Shown here: positions 43,540 through 54,431 of the stretch, in pieces | Position numbering within the stretch: position 1 is the first letter of the stretch | Layout of the letters: every line of letters starts with the position of its first letter | DNA from: Algoriphagus sanaruensis | GTDB taxonomy: Bacteria > Bacteroidota > Bacteroidia > Cytophagales > Cyclobacteriaceae | NCBI RefSeq assembly: GCF_001593605.1 | Contig: NZ_CP012836.1 | Coordinates: forward strand, 3,662,501-3,726,500 | Direction: 5' to 3' | Length of the DNA: 64,000 nucleotides | The notes under the pieces: generated by a model | Database searches by the model: none | What the model saw: the letters and a program-made list of their open reading frames with translations, nothing else | What the model was told of the DNA's origin: nothing | Program-made: the position numbers and the translations under genes

Positions 43540-43681
43540 TCCTTTTTCTATTATTTAACAAATTTTATTTAGAATATAATTTTTCAAAGTTAATAAAATG
43601 AGCTTAAAAACCCAATTTTATTGCGTTTAATTGAAAAACTGATCAAAATATCCAAATACAACTGAAAAAAGTGAAAAAAAA

Positions 43682-43710
43682 ATAAAGCCAAGCTTTTGGC
43701 TTGGCTTTAT
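43682..43710. terminator. Terminator downstream of sdhB
   Basis: ATAAAGCCAAGC (43682-43693), a 5-base loop and GCTTGGCTTTAT (43699-43710): a perfect 12-bp stem, flanked by A-rich sequence on the left that provides T on the minus transcript. Confidence 0.9.
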
Positions 43711-43731
43711 CAAATTGAAAAAGGTATTTAA

Positions 43732-44481
43732 TTAAACATTTTCACTGCTCACTACTGCTGAGAAGTACTCGCGGTTCATTCGTGCAATATTGGTCAAAGA
43801 AATTCCTTTTGGACACTCTGCCTCACAAGCCCCAGTGTTTGTACAAGCACCAAACCCTTCGGCATCCATTTGGGCAATCATTTTCTCAGCACGATCCTTA
43901 CGCTCAACTTGTCCTTGAGGCAATAGTGCCAACTGAGAAATTTTTGCTGAGGTAAAGAGCATAGCTGAAGCATTTTTACAAGCAGCTACGCAAGCACCAC
44001 AACCAATACAAGTCGCAGCATCGAAAGCCTCGTCAGCGATTTTCTTTGGAATCGGAATCTCGTTGGCATCAGGCACACCCCCCGTATTTACAGAGACATA
44101 ACCACCCGCCTGAATGATTCGATCAAATGCAGATCGATCCACCACCAAGTCCTTGATTACTGGGAAAGCCTTCGCTCTCCATGGTTCAATGGTGATAGTC
44201 TCTCCATCGTTAAACGAACGCATGTGCAACTGGCAAGTCGTCGTTTGTAATGGACCATGAGGTTTCCCATTAATATATAAGGAACACATTCCACAAATAC
44301 CTTCACGGCAATCATGGTCAAAGTGCACCGGATCTTCTCCTTTTTCGGTAAGTTGTTCATTTAGCACGTCCATCATTTCTAAGAAGGACATGTCTTTGGA
44401 AACTCCGTCTACAGGATAGGTAGCAAAACCACCTTTATCTGCCGCATTTTTTTGTCTCCAAACTTTAAGTGTGATTTTCAT
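43732..44481 (-). CDS. sdhB: Succinate dehydrogenase/fumarate reductase iron-sulfur subunit
   Basis: 249 aa. [2Fe-2S] ligands lie in [15 protein letters not shown]...TTCQLHM, and the two cubane clusters in [14 protein letters not shown] and [14 protein letters not shown]; in the last motif the spacing is the usual C-x5-C-x3-CP form of these subunits. It passes electrons from FAD in SdhA to the quinone site in the membrane subunit. Last gene of sdhCAB, followed by a strong terminator. Confidence 0.96.
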   Translation of the reverse strand: MKITLKVWRQKNAADKGGFATYPVDGVSKDMSFLEMMDVLNEQLTEKGEDPVHFDHDCREGICGMCSLYINGKPHGPLQTTTCQLHMRSFNDGETITIEPWRAKAFPVIKDLVVDRSAFDRIIQAGGYVSVNTGGVPDANEIPIPKKIADEAFDAATCIGCGACVAACKNASAMLFTSAKISQLALLPQGQVERKDRAEKMIAQMDAEGFGACTNTGACEAECPKGISLTNIARMNREYFSAVVSSENV

Positions 44482-44510
44482 ATCGCTAGTTGTCTATGAA
44501 TTCGAACTGA

Positions 44511-46445
44511 TTATTTGTAAGAACGCTGAGTAAGTTTGACATTTTCAAACACCAAGTTCTCCTTATTTAGCTCCTCAGGCTGGTTGTCACCGGTATATTT
44601 CCAAGCTGCGACGTATGCATAGTTTTCGTCATCACGAAGAGCTTCACCTTCTGGAGTTTGGTATTCTTCACGGAAGTGACCACCACAGGATTCGTTTCTG
44701 TTTAGTGCATCATCCACCATCAACTCTCCCAACTCTAGGAAATCAGCTACACGGTGTGCTTTTTCCAAAGACTGATTAAGTTCTTCATTTTCACCAAGAA
44801 CCCTCACGTCCTTCCAGAACTCTGCACGTAGCGCTTGAATTTCAGCTTTGGCTTTTTGTAAGCCTTCTGCTGTTCGAGCCATTCCGCACTCATTCCACAT
44901 GATTTTTCCGAGTTTCTTATGGAAATAATCCACAGATTTAGAACCATTGATGCCCAACAACTTTTGGATTCGATCTTGAACTTCACCCTTTACCTTGGCA
45001 AATTCAGGATGAGAGCCATCCACTTTGGTCGGAGGTGTTTGAGCCAAATAGTCACCTAAGGTATAAGGGATTACAAAGTATCCGTCAGCAAGACCTTGCA
45101 TCAAAGCAGAAGCTCCAAGTCTATTCGCTCCGTGATCAGAGAAGTTAGCCTCTCCAAGAGCATAAAGACCTGGCACTGTAGTCATCAAATTATAATCTAC
45201 CCAAAGACCGCCCATGGTATAATGCACGGCAGGATAAATCTTCATTGGAACCTTGTATGGATTTTCTCCCGTGATCTGCATGTACATATCGAAAAGGTTG
45301 CCATACTTCGCACGAATCACACTTTCGCTATCACGGATGATTGCATCTCGGAAGTCCAGGAACACAGCTTCACCTGTTTCATTCACGCCTCGACCTTCAT
45401 CACAAACATATTTTGCATTTCGAGAAGCCACGTCACGAGGCACAAGGTTACCAAATGATGGGTATTTTCTTTCCAAGAAATAGTCGCGATCCTCGTCTTT
45501 GATATCGTTTGCTGAAATTTGACCTTTTCTTAGTTTTTCAGCTGTTTCGACTGTTTTAGGCACCCAAACTCTACCATCATTTCGAAGTGATTCGGACATC
45601 AACGTCAATTTAGACTGATGATCCCCAGACACTGGAATACAAGTTGGGTGAATTTGAGTGAAACACGGATTAGCAAAGTAAGCTCCACGCTTATGAGCTC
45701 TCCAAGCAGCGGTAACGTTAGATCCCATTGCATTGGTTGAAAGGAAAAACACGTTTCCATATCCTCCAGTACACAATAAAACTGCGTGAGCTGCATGGGT
45801 TTCTACCGCACCAGTCACCAAGTTTCGAGTTACGATACCACGAGCATGTCCATCAATCACAACCACGTCCATCATTTCAGTTCGTGGGTACAATTTCACT
45901 TTTCCATTTGCTACTTGTCTGCTGAGAGCTGAGTAAGCTCCCAAAAGCAATTGCTGTCCAGTTTGGCCACGTGCATAAAACGTTCTGGACACCTGAGCAC
46001 CACCGAAGGATCGGTTAGCAAGTAGTCCACCGTACTCTCTTGCAAATGGTACACCTTGAGCCACGCACTGGTCAATGATATTGACCGATACTTCAGCTAG
46101 CCGGTATACATTGGCCTCACGAGCTCGGTAGTCACCACCTTTGATAGTATCGTAGAACAATCGATAAATCGAGTCACCGTCGTTTTGGTAGTTTTTAGCA
46201 GCATTGATTCCACCCTGAGCCGCGATTGAATGCGCTCTTCTAGGGCTATCCTGGAAACAAAAGGCCTTCACATTATACCCCAACTCAGCCAAGGAAGCGG
46301 CAGCCGAAGCTCCTGCCAACCCTGTACCCACCACGATTACATCGTACTTTCTTTTGTTTGCCGGATTGACCAGCTTGCTGTTAAACTTGTGCTTAGTCCA
46401 TTTTTCTGCCAAAGGACCAGCAGGAATTTTGGAATCTAGTATCAT
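44511..46445 (-). CDS. sdhA: Succinate dehydrogenase/fumarate reductase flavoprotein subunit
   Basis: 644 aa. The N-terminal FAD motif is [22 protein letters not shown]; the covalent-FAD His segment is [19 protein letters not shown]; substrate-site segments include [13 protein letters not shown] and [12 protein letters not shown], and the end of the FAD domain is [20 protein letters not shown]. It oxidises succinate to fumarate in the TCA cycle (or the reverse). Length and the SdhE-less fumarate-reductase-like pattern are those of the Bacteroidota type. Middle gene of sdhCAB. Confidence 0.97.
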   Translation of the reverse strand: MILDSKIPAGPLAEKWTKHKFNSKLVNPANKRKYDVIVVGTGLAGASAAASLAELGYNVKAFCFQDSPRRAHSIAAQGGINAAKNYQNDGDSIYRLFYDTIKGGDYRAREANVYRLAEVSVNIIDQCVAQGVPFAREYGGLLANRSFGGAQVSRTFYARGQTGQQLLLGAYSALSRQVANGKVKLYPRTEMMDVVVIDGHARGIVTRNLVTGAVETHAAHAVLLCTGGYGNVFFLSTNAMGSNVTAAWRAHKRGAYFANPCFTQIHPTCIPVSGDHQSKLTLMSESLRNDGRVWVPKTVETAEKLRKGQISANDIKDEDRDYFLERKYPSFGNLVPRDVASRNAKYVCDEGRGVNETGEAVFLDFRDAIIRDSESVIRAKYGNLFDMYMQITGENPYKVPMKIYPAVHYTMGGLWVDYNLMTTVPGLYALGEANFSDHGANRLGASALMQGLADGYFVIPYTLGDYLAQTPPTKVDGSHPEFAKVKGEVQDRIQKLLGINGSKSVDYFHKKLGKIMWNECGMARTAEGLQKAKAEIQALRAEFWKDVRVLGENEELNQSLEKAHRVADFLELGELMVDDALNRNESCGGHFREEYQTPEGEALRDDENYAYVAAWKYTGDNQPEELNKENLVFENVKLTQRSYK

Positions 46446-46458
46446 ACGGGACTATGGA

Positions 46459-47139
46459 TTAGCTAGTGAAATAAATGTACAAAGGCATCGATGCAAACAA
46501 AGCCGGCACTACGATGCAATAGAAATTACCAATTGCCTTGATTGCAGGAGAGTATTTCTTGTGATTCAAACCTAAAGTCTGAAATGCAGATGCGAATCCA
46601 TGAGACAAATGAAATCCAAGGAATCCCATCGCGATTACATAGAGTGCGACCAACCACTCTTGCTGGAAAGCAGCTTGAACGATTGTGAAAAGGTCTTTGT
46701 ATTCTTCCCCTCCGATGGTTACTATTGGCATTTCGGCGAAATGCATCTTCGCCCAGAATCCCTGAAGGTGAACTACCAAGAACACTAAAATAATTGTTCC
46801 CAATACCCCCATGTTTCTAGATGCCCATGACACCTTTGGAGAAGCATTGGTGGTAGAATAAGCCACTGGTCTCGCTGATTTATTGCGCTGAGAAAGGGCG
46901 ATAGAGTAAACCACGTGAGCCAATACAGAGAGATATGTCAAATACGACAAAATCTTCACTGCAGGATTGGTGGTCATAAATTTGGCATACATATTAAATG
47001 CCTCTCCTCCATCACCTCTGAACAGGAGTAAGTTACCTGAAACGTGGCCTGTAAGGAACAGAATGAGAAAGAGACCGGTCACGGCCATTAACAACTTTCT
47101 CCCAAGGGTACTATTCAAGGTTTTTGTAACCCAACTCAT
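46459..47139 (-). CDS. sdhC: Succinate dehydrogenase cytochrome b subunit
   Basis: 226 aa, five predicted membrane helices, of the single-subunit (Type B, B. subtilis/W. succinogenes-like) anchor. His residues suited to bind two hemes lie in FLTGHVSGNLLLF, LAHVVYSIALS, VHLQGFWAKMHF and FLGFHLSHGFASAF. It anchors SdhAB and reduces menaquinone, consistent with a menaquinone-using Bacteroidota. First gene of sdhCAB, with a good promoter about 50 bases upstream. Confidence 0.94.
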   Translation of the reverse strand: MSWVTKTLNSTLGRKLLMAVTGLFLILFLTGHVSGNLLLFRGDGGEAFNMYAKFMTTNPAVKILSYLTYLSVLAHVVYSIALSQRNKSARPVAYSTTNASPKVSWASRNMGVLGTIILVFLVVHLQGFWAKMHFAEMPIVTIGGEEYKDLFTIVQAAFQQEWLVALYVIAMGFLGFHLSHGFASAFQTLGLNHKKYSPAIKAIGNFYCIVVPALFASMPLYIYFTS

Positions 47140-47592
47140 ACAAGTTTATCGATTAGTTAAGAACGAACTGTTTTTGCTTTTAAACGCCGCCAAATTTACA
47201 TGGGGATAGTGTAGCAAACAATGCAATCGAATTCCATTTACTTATTTTAAAAGGTTCTAAATAAATAGATTTGCTTACTCATTTTCATTCAACTGGACAA
47301 TGATTTTAATGAATTCAAAATCTAAAGATTGTTGTCTATGATCTTACAATCCATACCGATTGATTTCTAAGACTTTACCTTTTTTGCCAGGAATTGCCTC
47401 TCAAAACAGACCCTTTTCAGCTTCAAATTTGAATTTCAAACAGGGTGTTTATTTTTATTGTTTGAAAATCCTCTAAAATTCTACTTACTTCCATTTATTT
47501 CGTATACGCTAAAAACCAAAAGCGAAGCACTTTTCGTTAACCATACTGGTTTTTGAAAGTTGTTAGAATAGAAACTGATTAAGTTTGATAAA
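47140..47592. other. 453-base divergent spacer between sdhC and the T9SS surface protein
   Basis: It holds the sdh promoter at its left end and is otherwise AT-rich. TAAGTTTG at 47580-47587 matches the -7 consensus but is only 5 bases from the surface-protein ATG, so it would give a nearly leaderless message; its role is doubtful. No gene or RNA is recognised. Confidence 0.5.
47191..47221 (-). promoter_or_regulatory. Promoter of the sdhCAB operon
   Basis: On the minus strand TTG (47221-47219), 20 bases and TAAATTTG (47198-47191), an exact -7 match, giving a leader of about 45 bases before the sdhC ATG. Confidence 0.65.
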
Positions 47593-50370
47593 ATGAAGCT
47601 AAAAATCTCCGTCGGACTATTTTTTACATTCTTATTAGCTGGCATTTCTTCAGCATGGGCAACACATATTCGAGCGGGTGAGATTATTGCCGAACGAATT
47701 TCGGTCCAAACACTCACCTACCGGATTACTGTAGTAGGCTACACTGACACCCGATCAAGTGTTGATTTTGGACCTGGATTGGTCAATTTTGGAGATGGTC
47801 GCGAGGTACAGCTAAATACTGAAAGTGATATTTTCCTAGTGGAGCCTTTAGGAAATCAAATTGAAAAAAACACGTTTGTAATCACACACACCTTCCAAGG
47901 TCCCGGAGAGTATACGATTCGATTTCAGGAATTTAACCGGAATGATTTGACCTTGAACATGGATAATTCGGTTGACACACCTTTTTATGTAGAGACCAAA
48001 ATTACCATCGACCCTTTTATAGGCATTAACAATTCTCCAGTTTTGACTATCCCTCCGGTGGACAATGGAGCGGTAAATGTGCGATTCATCCACAATCCTG
48101 GAGCCTATGATCCCGATGGCGATAGCTTAGCTTATGAATTGGATATTCCGAAGCAGGCTTTTCAGCGTCCGGTAAACAATTACAGAGACCCAAATGTCTC
48201 TGAATTTAGCTTCAATCAAGAGTCAGGAGCTCCCGGTGCATTATTTTCAATTGATGAAATTTTTGGGGATTTAGTCTGGGACGCCCCAGGGACAGCAGGC
48301 CAGTTTAACGTGGCCTTTAAAATTAAGGAATATCGAAAGTTGGAAGGTGAATGGGTGCAGATCGGATATGTAGTCCGTGATATGCAAATCATCATCGAAA
48401 ACTCCAACAACAAGCGTCCTGAGCTTATTTTGCCTGATGACATTTGTGTAGAAGCAGGCACTTTGATTGAGGAAATCATCCAAGGATCGGATCCAGATGG
48501 TGATCCTATCAAAATCGAGGTCTTTGGAGAGCCACTTCAAATCGACAATAATAAAGCGACTTACAGTCCGATCAGTGAGTTTCAACCTCAGCCTGGTATT
48601 GTTAATTTCTCTTGGCAAACTGTCTGTAATCACGTCCGTGCCCGTGAATACGAGGTTCGGGTTCGAATCACTGACCAACCTCGATCAGGACCTGCTTTGG
48701 TGGACATTAAAACCTGGAGGATAAAAGTAATTGGCCCTCCACCTGTTTGGGATGAACTCACTCAAATGCAAGGTCGAACAGTTGAGCTCAATTGGGATCC
48801 TTATGTCTGCGCAAATTCTGCAAAAGAAATGCAGATCTGGCGAAGAATTAATTCGGACCCTTATGTGCCCGACTCCTGCGAAACTGGCATTCGTCCTGGT
48901 TATGAATTAGTTGGAATCACCGATATGGAGACCTTCAGTTTTACTGACCTAAATGGTGGTGAAGGATTAGCCCCAGGCAATACCTATTGTTACCGCTTGG
49001 TGGCTGCTTATCCTGAACCAAGACTCGGAGAAAGCGTCGTATCCGAAGAAATCTGCATTACTATAGATGTGGACGTGCCAATTTTGACGAATGTTAGTGT
49101 AGAAGCGACCGATGCCATCGAAGGAGAAATTTTCGTAAAGTGGACGCCTCCTTATGACATTGACAAAACTCAATTTCCAGGTCCATACACCTATGAACTA
49201 TTGAGAAGTGAGGGATTCACGGGTACCCAAAATCGAGTTTCCCTTGGAATCACTTCTGATACCTTATTTACAGATACCGGTTTGAATACCGAAAATCTGG
49301 TTTACAATTACAAAGTGGTGCTATTGGATCAAGGAACAAAAATTGACACCTCCTCTTCCGCATCCAGCGTCCGATTGGAGCCAACCATTATCAATGAAGC
49401 CATCGAATTGAACTGGACGTTTACCGTTCCTTGGAACAATCAAATCGGTGAATACAAACACGAAGTCTATCGAAATCGGACCGATGCAGAGGTTGCTGAC
49501 GCAGACACTTTCGTGAAAATAGCTGAGGTAGACGTCACCCAAAACGGATTCTCTTATTTGGATGATGGAAGCTTTAACGGAGTTCCTTTAGTGAAAGAAA
49601 TTGAGTACTGCTACTATGTCATTACCAAGGGAGCATACAATGTAGAAGGCTTAATCTATCCATTGGAAAATAAGTCTCAGATCATTTGCGCTAAACCCGA
49701 TGACAACCGTCTTCCTTGTCCTCCTGTTTTGACTTTTGAAGGGCCAGAATGTGCCGCCTATGTTGCCGATCAGCCTTGCAATAGTTCCTCATTTGAACAT
49801 GAATTGAGCTGGGTTCCAGATTTCAGTGGCAACTGTGATGACGAGTTGAGTGGATTTAAATTATACTTCACCTCCGAAGGAGAAGAAGGGGAATTCACCT
49901 TGGTTGGAGAATATTCGTCTCTACAACTTCAAGCTACCCTTACCAATCTACCGACCTATCGCGGATGTTATTACATCACGGCAGTAGATCGCTCAGGTAA
50001 CGAAAGTGAGCCAAGCAATGTGGTTTGTGTGGACAATTGTCCATCCTATAACCTTCCGAATGCATTTACACCGAACGGTGACGGAATCAATGATACCTTC
50101 TCCGCGTTCGACAATCCATTTTCTGAATGTCCAAGATTTGTAACTGGAGTAGAACTTTTCATCGTCAACAGATGGGGCGTGGAGGTATTCCGATACAATA
50201 GCTTGGAGTCGAATGAAAATGATGTCTTTATCCGTTGGAATGGACGGGATAAAAACGGCAACGAATTACCAGTAGGCACCTATTTCTATTCGGGTAAGGT
50301 CTTCTTTGATGTCCTTGATCCTAGTCAGCAAGAGCGCGAGCTTAAGGGTACAATTCAAATTCTTCGATGA
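47593..50370 (+). CDS. Secreted surface protein with PKD-like/FN3-like domains and canonical gliding/T9SS C-terminal domain
   Basis: 925 aa. A signal peptide ends near SAWA; the mature N-terminus THIRAGEI is followed by a PKD-like domain (VNFGDG...[16 protein letters not shown]), Ig-like domains with [11 protein letters not shown] and [11 protein letters not shown] calcium-type loops, several fibronectin-III-like domains (about 395-720), and from 819 the canonical gliding-motility C-terminal domain: [43 protein letters not shown]. Sixteen Cys are in the mature chain. It is expected to be exported by T9SS and displayed. The last bases overlap the DCC gene start. Confidence 0.9.
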   Translation: MKLKISVGLFFTFLLAGISSAWATHIRAGEIIAERISVQTLTYRITVVGYTDTRSSVDFGPGLVNFGDGREVQLNTESDIFLVEPLGNQIEKNTFVITHTFQGPGEYTIRFQEFNRNDLTLNMDNSVDTPFYVETKITIDPFIGINNSPVLTIPPVDNGAVNVRFIHNPGAYDPDGDSLAYELDIPKQAFQRPVNNYRDPNVSEFSFNQESGAPGALFSIDEIFGDLVWDAPGTAGQFNVAFKIKEYRKLEGEWVQIGYVVRDMQIIIENSNNKRPELILPDDICVEAGTLIEEIIQGSDPDGDPIKIEVFGEPLQIDNNKATYSPISEFQPQPGIVNFSWQTVCNHVRAREYEVRVRITDQPRSGPALVDIKTWRIKVIGPPPVWDELTQMQGRTVELNWDPYVCANSAKEMQIWRRINSDPYVPDSCETGIRPGYELVGITDMETFSFTDLNGGEGLAPGNTYCYRLVAAYPEPRLGESVVSEEICITIDVDVPILTNVSVEATDAIEGEIFVKWTPPYDIDKTQFPGPYTYELLRSEGFTGTQNRVSLGITSDTLFTDTGLNTENLVYNYKVVLLDQGTKIDTSSSASSVRLEPTIINEAIELNWTFTVPWNNQIGEYKHEVYRNRTDAEVADADTFVKIAEVDVTQNGFSYLDDGSFNGVPLVKEIEYCYYVITKGAYNVEGLIYPLENKSQIICAKPDDNRLPCPPVLTFEGPECAAYVADQPCNSSSFEHELSWVPDFSGNCDDELSGFKLYFTSEGEEGEFTLVGEYSSLQLQATLTNLPTYRGCYYITAVDRSGNESEPSNVVCVDNCPSYNLPNAFTPNGDGINDTFSAFDNPFSECPRFVTGVELFIVNRWGVEVFRYNSLESNENDVFIRWNGRDKNGNELPVGTYFYSGKVFFDVLDPSQQERELKGTIQILR

Positions 50371-50768
50371 ACCGAAAGTCCATCATTCTATTTGATGGTG
50401 TCTGTTCGCTTTGCAATGCTTCCATCGATTTTGTTCTTAAAAGAGACAAACATAATCGCTTCTTAGTAGGGGCATTGCAAAGTGAAGCGGGCCGAAAACT
50501 GAAAGAAGCCCATCAAATTCCAGAAGAATATTTTGATTCCCTGATTCTCATAGAAAATGGACAGGCCTTTTTTAAAAGTACTGGAGCACTCAAAATTGCC
50601 AAGGACTTGAGCGGTATCTGGCCAATTTTATATCCCTTGATTTTTTTACCCAAAGGCTTGAGAGATCCCATTTACGACTGGATTGGAAAAAACCGATACC
50701 GTTGGTTTGGAAAAAAAGAAACCTGTCGACTTCCTTCCCCCGAGGAAAAAGAAAAGTTTTTGGTTTAG
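50367..50768 (+). CDS. DCC family thiol-disulfide oxidoreductase-like protein (DUF393)
   Basis: 133 aa with the family motif [19 protein letters not shown] (a CxxC in a thioredoxin-like N-terminus) and a C-terminal [19 protein letters not shown] segment. No signal peptide, so probably cytoplasmic or membrane-associated. Its ATG overlaps the stop of the large cysteine-containing surface-protein gene (ATGA), implying translational coupling. Function of DCC proteins is not established; redox chemistry is inferred from the Cys pair. Confidence 0.9.
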   Translation: MNRKSIILFDGVCSLCNASIDFVLKRDKHNRFLVGALQSEAGRKLKEAHQIPEEYFDSLILIENGQAFFKSTGALKIAKDLSGIWPILYPLIFLPKGLRDPIYDWIGKNRYRWFGKKETCRLPSPEEKEKFLV

Positions 50769-50781
50769 GAGATTCTAAGCT

Positions 50782-51741
50782 TTAGAAATATTGGATAATC
50801 ATCCAAAAGAAAGGCATCCCAAAGGTGATATTGAAGGGGAAAGTGATCGCTAATGCCATGGGCACATATAATCCTTCATCAGCATCTGGATTGGCAAGTT
50901 TCATTGCTGCAGGGACTGCAATATAAGAAGCGGAGGCTGCAAGGATAGAGAAAATTAAACGATCGCCTGCCGCAGGAGCTATCCAATGCGTAAGGACTGC
51001 AACTGTACAACCGTTTATAAGTGGAACTGCCACTGCAAAGAGGGTGGAGAAGTAACCGTATTTGAAGAATGTCTTGAGCTTTTTCCCACTTCTGATCCCC
51101 ATATCCAATAAAAAAACAGCCAGAAAACCCTTAAAAATATCCGTAACGAAAGGCTTGATCCCTTCAGCTTGACGCTCATCAGCAATTAATCCAATCAGCA
51201 AACTGCCTAAAATCAATAGCACGGAACCATTGGTCAAAGCATGATGAAGGATAGACTTAAGTCCTCCCACTGGTCCTTTATCAGAATATTTTTGAAGTAA
51301 AATCACCCCTGTAATTATCGCTGGAGCCTCCATCAGTGCCATCACTGCCACCATATGACCTCCAAAAGTAACTCCCTGCATGTCCAAAAATGAAACGGCT
51401 GCCACAAAGGTTACCGCCGAAATAGACCCATAGGCAGCTGCAACGGCTGACGCGTTAGCTACTCCTAATCTTTTTCTAAGAATATAAAAGGTATATATCG
51501 GAACTCCAGCTGAAAGTCCTACTCCAAAAAGTAAGGCCCAAATGATCTCAGACCCAAATTCACTATGAGAAAGTTCTTGTCCACCTTTAAATCCAATAGA
51601 CAACATTAAATACAATGCAATAAATTTGGCACTTGTCCCGGGGATTTCTAAATCGCTTTTGATTCGTACCGCGATAATTCCCAACACAAAGAATAACAGG
51701 CTGGGATTCGTCAAATTATTGATCAGTATTTGAAAATCCAT
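50782..51741 (-). CDS. SbtA-like sodium-dependent bicarbonate transport family permease
   Basis: 319 aa with about ten membrane segments. Family features: LSIGFKGGQELSHSEFG, AAAYGSISAVTFVAAVSFL, MALMEAPAIITGVILL and ILAASASYIAVPAAMKLANPDADEGLYVPMALAITFPFN. The cyanobacterial homologue imports bicarbonate with sodium; in heterotrophs it may supply bicarbonate for carboxylases. It is divergent from a LysR regulator, a common arrangement for inorganic-carbon genes. Convergent with the DCC gene at its 3' end with only 13 bases between. Confidence 0.9.
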   Translation of the reverse strand: MDFQILINNLTNPSLLFFVLGIIAVRIKSDLEIPGTSAKFIALYLMLSIGFKGGQELSHSEFGSEIIWALLFGVGLSAGVPIYTFYILRKRLGVANASAVAAAYGSISAVTFVAAVSFLDMQGVTFGGHMVAVMALMEAPAIITGVILLQKYSDKGPVGGLKSILHHALTNGSVLLILGSLLIGLIADERQAEGIKPFVTDIFKGFLAVFLLDMGIRSGKKLKTFFKYGYFSTLFAVAVPLINGCTVAVLTHWIAPAAGDRLIFSILAASASYIAVPAAMKLANPDADEGLYVPMALAITFPFNITFGMPFFWMIIQYF

Positions 51742-51827
51742 GGCGCAAATATCCTTTCCATTTCCATCTCAAAAAAGAAAAACATAATTTTTTTTAATCC
51801 GTATCAATTTTGAAATTAAAAAAATTT

Positions 51828-52751
51828 ATGAATATATCTTTCCAGCAACTCAAGGCACTACAGGCAGTCGCAAAGTATCAGAGCATCACCAAAGCTGCTG
51901 AAGCAATGGATATGACCCAACCGGCAGTCTCCATCCAATTGAAAAATCTTCAGGAGCAATTCAATGTTCCGCTTACTGAGATCATCGGAAAAAAAATCCA
52001 TATCACGGAGTTTGGTCAAGAGCTGGTGTCAACTGCTGATCGGATTTTTGAAGAACTCAATCAAATCGAAAACCGAATGCTGGAGCTCAAGGGCTTGTTG
52101 GGAGGTAAAATCCGAATTTCGGCAGTTTCTACTGGGAAATATATTATCCCATATCTAATGGCGGATTTCACCAAAATTCATCCACATGTGGATATCAGCC
52201 TAGAGGTTTCAAATCGGTTTACGGTGTTAGCTCACCTTCAGGAAAACTCTACCGACCTAGCTTTAGTATCTCTCTGGCCAGATGACTTGGATCTGGAGAG
52301 TGTCACTTTAGCTTCTAATAAATGGTATCTCGTCTGTGCTCCTGAAAAGGCAACCGAATACCAAGCCTACATCGAATCCGGAAATTGGGCAAAAATCCCA
52401 TTTGTCCTTCGGGAAAAAGGTTCAGGTACGCGAACCATGATGGAAACCTTTTTCCAAGACCGCGATATAATCATCAATAGTAAAATGGAGTTGGCAACAA
52501 ACGAAGCTGTCAAACAAGCCGTTATGGCTGGCCTCGGAGCTTCCGTGATTTCCAATTTTTCCATGACTCAAGAACTCAAAGACAAGCGCATTGCCATTTT
52601 GACTTATCCAAATTTGCCTTTGGTCGCAGATTGGAAATTGATTTGGTTAAAGCAAAAAAACCATAATCCAGCCGTCAAGGCCTTCATTCGCTGGGTGAAC
52701 GAAAACAGAGACACCATACTTCATGAACATTTCCCGGGCTTGGATCTCTAA
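51828..52751 (+). CDS. LysR family transcriptional regulator (CmpR/CbbR-like)
   Basis: 307 aa from ATG 51828 (a TTG at 51810 would add six residues). N-terminal HTH: FQQLKALQAVAKYQSITKAAEAMDMTQPAVSIQLKNLQ; the effector domain follows from about 90 (IRISAVSTGKYIIPYLMADF, LREKGSGTRTMMETFF). The SGTR segment occurs in CbbR/CysB-type effector domains. Divergence from the SbtA gene, with 86 bases between, makes the transporter the likely target, possibly responding to a carbon metabolite. Confidence 0.9.
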   Translation: MNISFQQLKALQAVAKYQSITKAAEAMDMTQPAVSIQLKNLQEQFNVPLTEIIGKKIHITEFGQELVSTADRIFEELNQIENRMLELKGLLGGKIRISAVSTGKYIIPYLMADFTKIHPHVDISLEVSNRFTVLAHLQENSTDLALVSLWPDDLDLESVTLASNKWYLVCAPEKATEYQAYIESGNWAKIPFVLREKGSGTRTMMETFFQDRDIIINSKMELATNEAVKQAVMAGLGASVISNFSMTQELKDKRIAILTYPNLPLVADWKLIWLKQKNHNPAVKAFIRWVNENRDTILHEHFPGLDL

Positions 52752-52782
52752 TCAGAAGAAATTCCAGCTTTGAAAAAAGGCC

Positions 52783-52790
52783 TATATTTG
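52783..52790 (+). promoter_or_regulatory. -7 element upstream of fabD
   Basis: TATATTTG, an exact TAnnTTTG match, about 90 bases before the fabD ATG; no TTG at the usual -33 distance. The long leader has no recognisable structure. Confidence 0.45.
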
Positions 52791-52880
52791 TGCCTTTGAA
52801 AAAATCAAGCGCTAGAAATCAACTCCAATTGCAAGTGTTTAATTCAACTTGGAAGAGGATTTGATTAAAACGAAAAATTC

Positions 52881-53756
52881 ATGAAAGCATTTGTTTTCCC
52901 GGGCCAAGGTGCCCAGTTCCCAGGAATGGGCAAAAATCTTTACGAAGAAAATGCAGCCGCAAAGGCCTTGTTTGAACGGGCGAATGAAATCCTCGGATTC
53001 CGAATCACAGACATCATGTTTAATGGAACGGAAGAAGAGTTGAAGCAAACTAAAGTAACTCAGCCTGCAATATTTCTTCATTCAGTTGTTCTTGCCAAAA
53101 TCACTCCTGATTTTGCTCCTGATATGGTCGCAGGTCATTCTTTGGGGGAATTTTCTGCTTTGGTAGCGAATGGAACACTCGCTTTTGAAGATGGTTTAAA
53201 GCTCGTTTATCAGCGAGCTATGGCGATGCAAGAAGCCTGCGAAATTAACCCTTCGACCATGGCTGCAATCTTGGGTTTAGCTGACGAAAAGGTCGAAGAA
53301 ATCTGCTCAGAAATCTCCGATGAGATTGTCGTTGCAGCAAACTACAACTGCCCAGGTCAATTGGTGATTTCAGGCTCAAATAAAGGCATCGAAATCGCCT
53401 GTGAAAAAATGAAGGCTGCCGGAGCAAAACGAGCCCTTCCTCTTCCTGTCGGTGGAGCATTCCACTCTCCTTTGATGGAGCCTGCAAGGGAAAAACTACA
53501 GAAAGCCATCGAATCCACGGAATTCCATACCCCAAGCTGCCCCGTATATCAAAATGTGAGTACCACAGCAGTATCGGATGTAGAAGAAATCAAGCGCAAT
53601 TTGATTGCCCAATTGACTGCACCCGTTAAATGGACGCAATCTGTCCAGAATATGGTAAAAGATGGAGCCACGCATTTTGTAGAATGCGGACCAGGCAAAG
53701 TCCTCCAAGGATTAGTGAAAAAAATCCATCCGGAAGCTGAAGTTTCCGGAGTTTAA
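52881..53756 (+). CDS. fabD: Malonyl-CoA:acyl-carrier-protein transacylase
   Basis: 291 aa. FPGQGAQFPGMGK at the N-terminus, the catalytic serine in AGHSLGEFSALVANG, the active-site His in GGAFHSPLM and the Gln/Arg strand VYQRAMAMQEAC. It loads malonyl onto ACP for fatty acid synthesis in the cytoplasm. It is not in a fab cluster here, but monocistronic with its own terminator. Confidence 0.97.
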   Translation: MKAFVFPGQGAQFPGMGKNLYEENAAAKALFERANEILGFRITDIMFNGTEEELKQTKVTQPAIFLHSVVLAKITPDFAPDMVAGHSLGEFSALVANGTLAFEDGLKLVYQRAMAMQEACEINPSTMAAILGLADEKVEEICSEISDEIVVAANYNCPGQLVISGSNKGIEIACEKMKAAGAKRALPLPVGGAFHSPLMEPAREKLQKAIESTEFHTPSCPVYQNVSTTAVSDVEEIKRNLIAQLTAPVKWTQSVQNMVKDGATHFVECGPGKVLQGLVKKIHPEAEVSGV

Positions 53757-53763
53757 GATCAAG

Positions 53764-53795
53764 ATCCCGCCAAATATTAGGCGGGATTTTTTTTT
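53764..53795 (+). terminator. Rho-independent terminator after fabD
   Basis: ATCCCGCC (53764-53771), an 8-base loop, GGCGGGAT (53780-53787), followed by nine T. Confidence 0.94.
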
Positions 53796-54276
53796 AAAAT
53801 GCCGGAACTACCTCACTTTGATCCTCACATTCTTGAAGTAGTTCAAGCATAGATTTCCCAGAAACAGGATGCTTCCGATCTGGAATTAGCTCCACCAATG
53901 GAACTAATACGAACTTTCGCTCACCTAGAAATGGGTGGGGAATGATCAAACGATCAGACTGAATTATCGAATCCCCAAAAAAAATAATATCAATGTCCAT
54001 GGTTCGATCCCCCCAAGTTTCGACACGAGTTCTTCCGAGCTGAATTTCGATTTGCTGCAGAATATCCAAGACCGATTCGGCAGACATCGAAGTAGAAATG
54101 ATTGCGACTTGGTTTAAAAATTTCCCCACAGCAACTCCACCCCATGGAGCAGATTCATAAACTTTGGAGCACTGGACCAGGTGAAATTTATCCTTGATAG
54201 AACCCAAGGCTTGTTGAATTAATTCCTCCCTGTTTCCCTTATTCCCTCCAAAACATAATACAACCTCTGTTTGCAT
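53794..54276 (-). CDS. folK: 2-amino-4-hydroxy-6-hydroxymethyldihydropteridine pyrophosphokinase
   Basis: 160 aa. CFGGNKGNREE near the start, ESAPWGGVAVGKFLNQV, RVETWGDRTMDIDIIFFGD (metal-binding Asp pair) and IPHPFLGERKFVLVPL are the HPPK signatures. It transfers pyrophosphate from ATP to the pterin in folate synthesis. It is divergent from sppA with 155 bases between, and convergent with fabD; the fabD T tract reaches its stop codon. Confidence 0.96.
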   Translation of the reverse strand: MQTEVVLCFGGNKGNREELIQQALGSIKDKFHLVQCSKVYESAPWGGVAVGKFLNQVAIISTSMSAESVLDILQQIEIQLGRTRVETWGDRTMDIDIIFFGDSIIQSDRLIIPHPFLGERKFVLVPLVELIPDRKHPVSGKSMLELLQECEDQSEVVPAF

Positions 54277-54431
54277 CGCTTGTCACTTCGCTTTTGTAAA
54301 CCTAAGGCAAAATGGATTATTTTCGGGACAAAGTATAATGGGAAAATTTGCGATCCTTTAGTGAAAGCAATTATTCCATGTACCTCTCAACAAAACGAAA
54401 ACCAAGAACTATTCACCTCAATATTTAAAAA

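Noticed and set aside
47481..47717. Minus-strand frame of 78 codons upstream of the surface protein at 47593
   Set aside because: Overlaps the signal-peptide region of that protein on the other strand and lacks any recognisable feature.
50773..50787. TTCTAA-GCT-TTAGAA inverted repeat between the DCC and SbtA genes
   Set aside because: Short, AT-rich and overlapping a stop codon; too weak to call a terminator.
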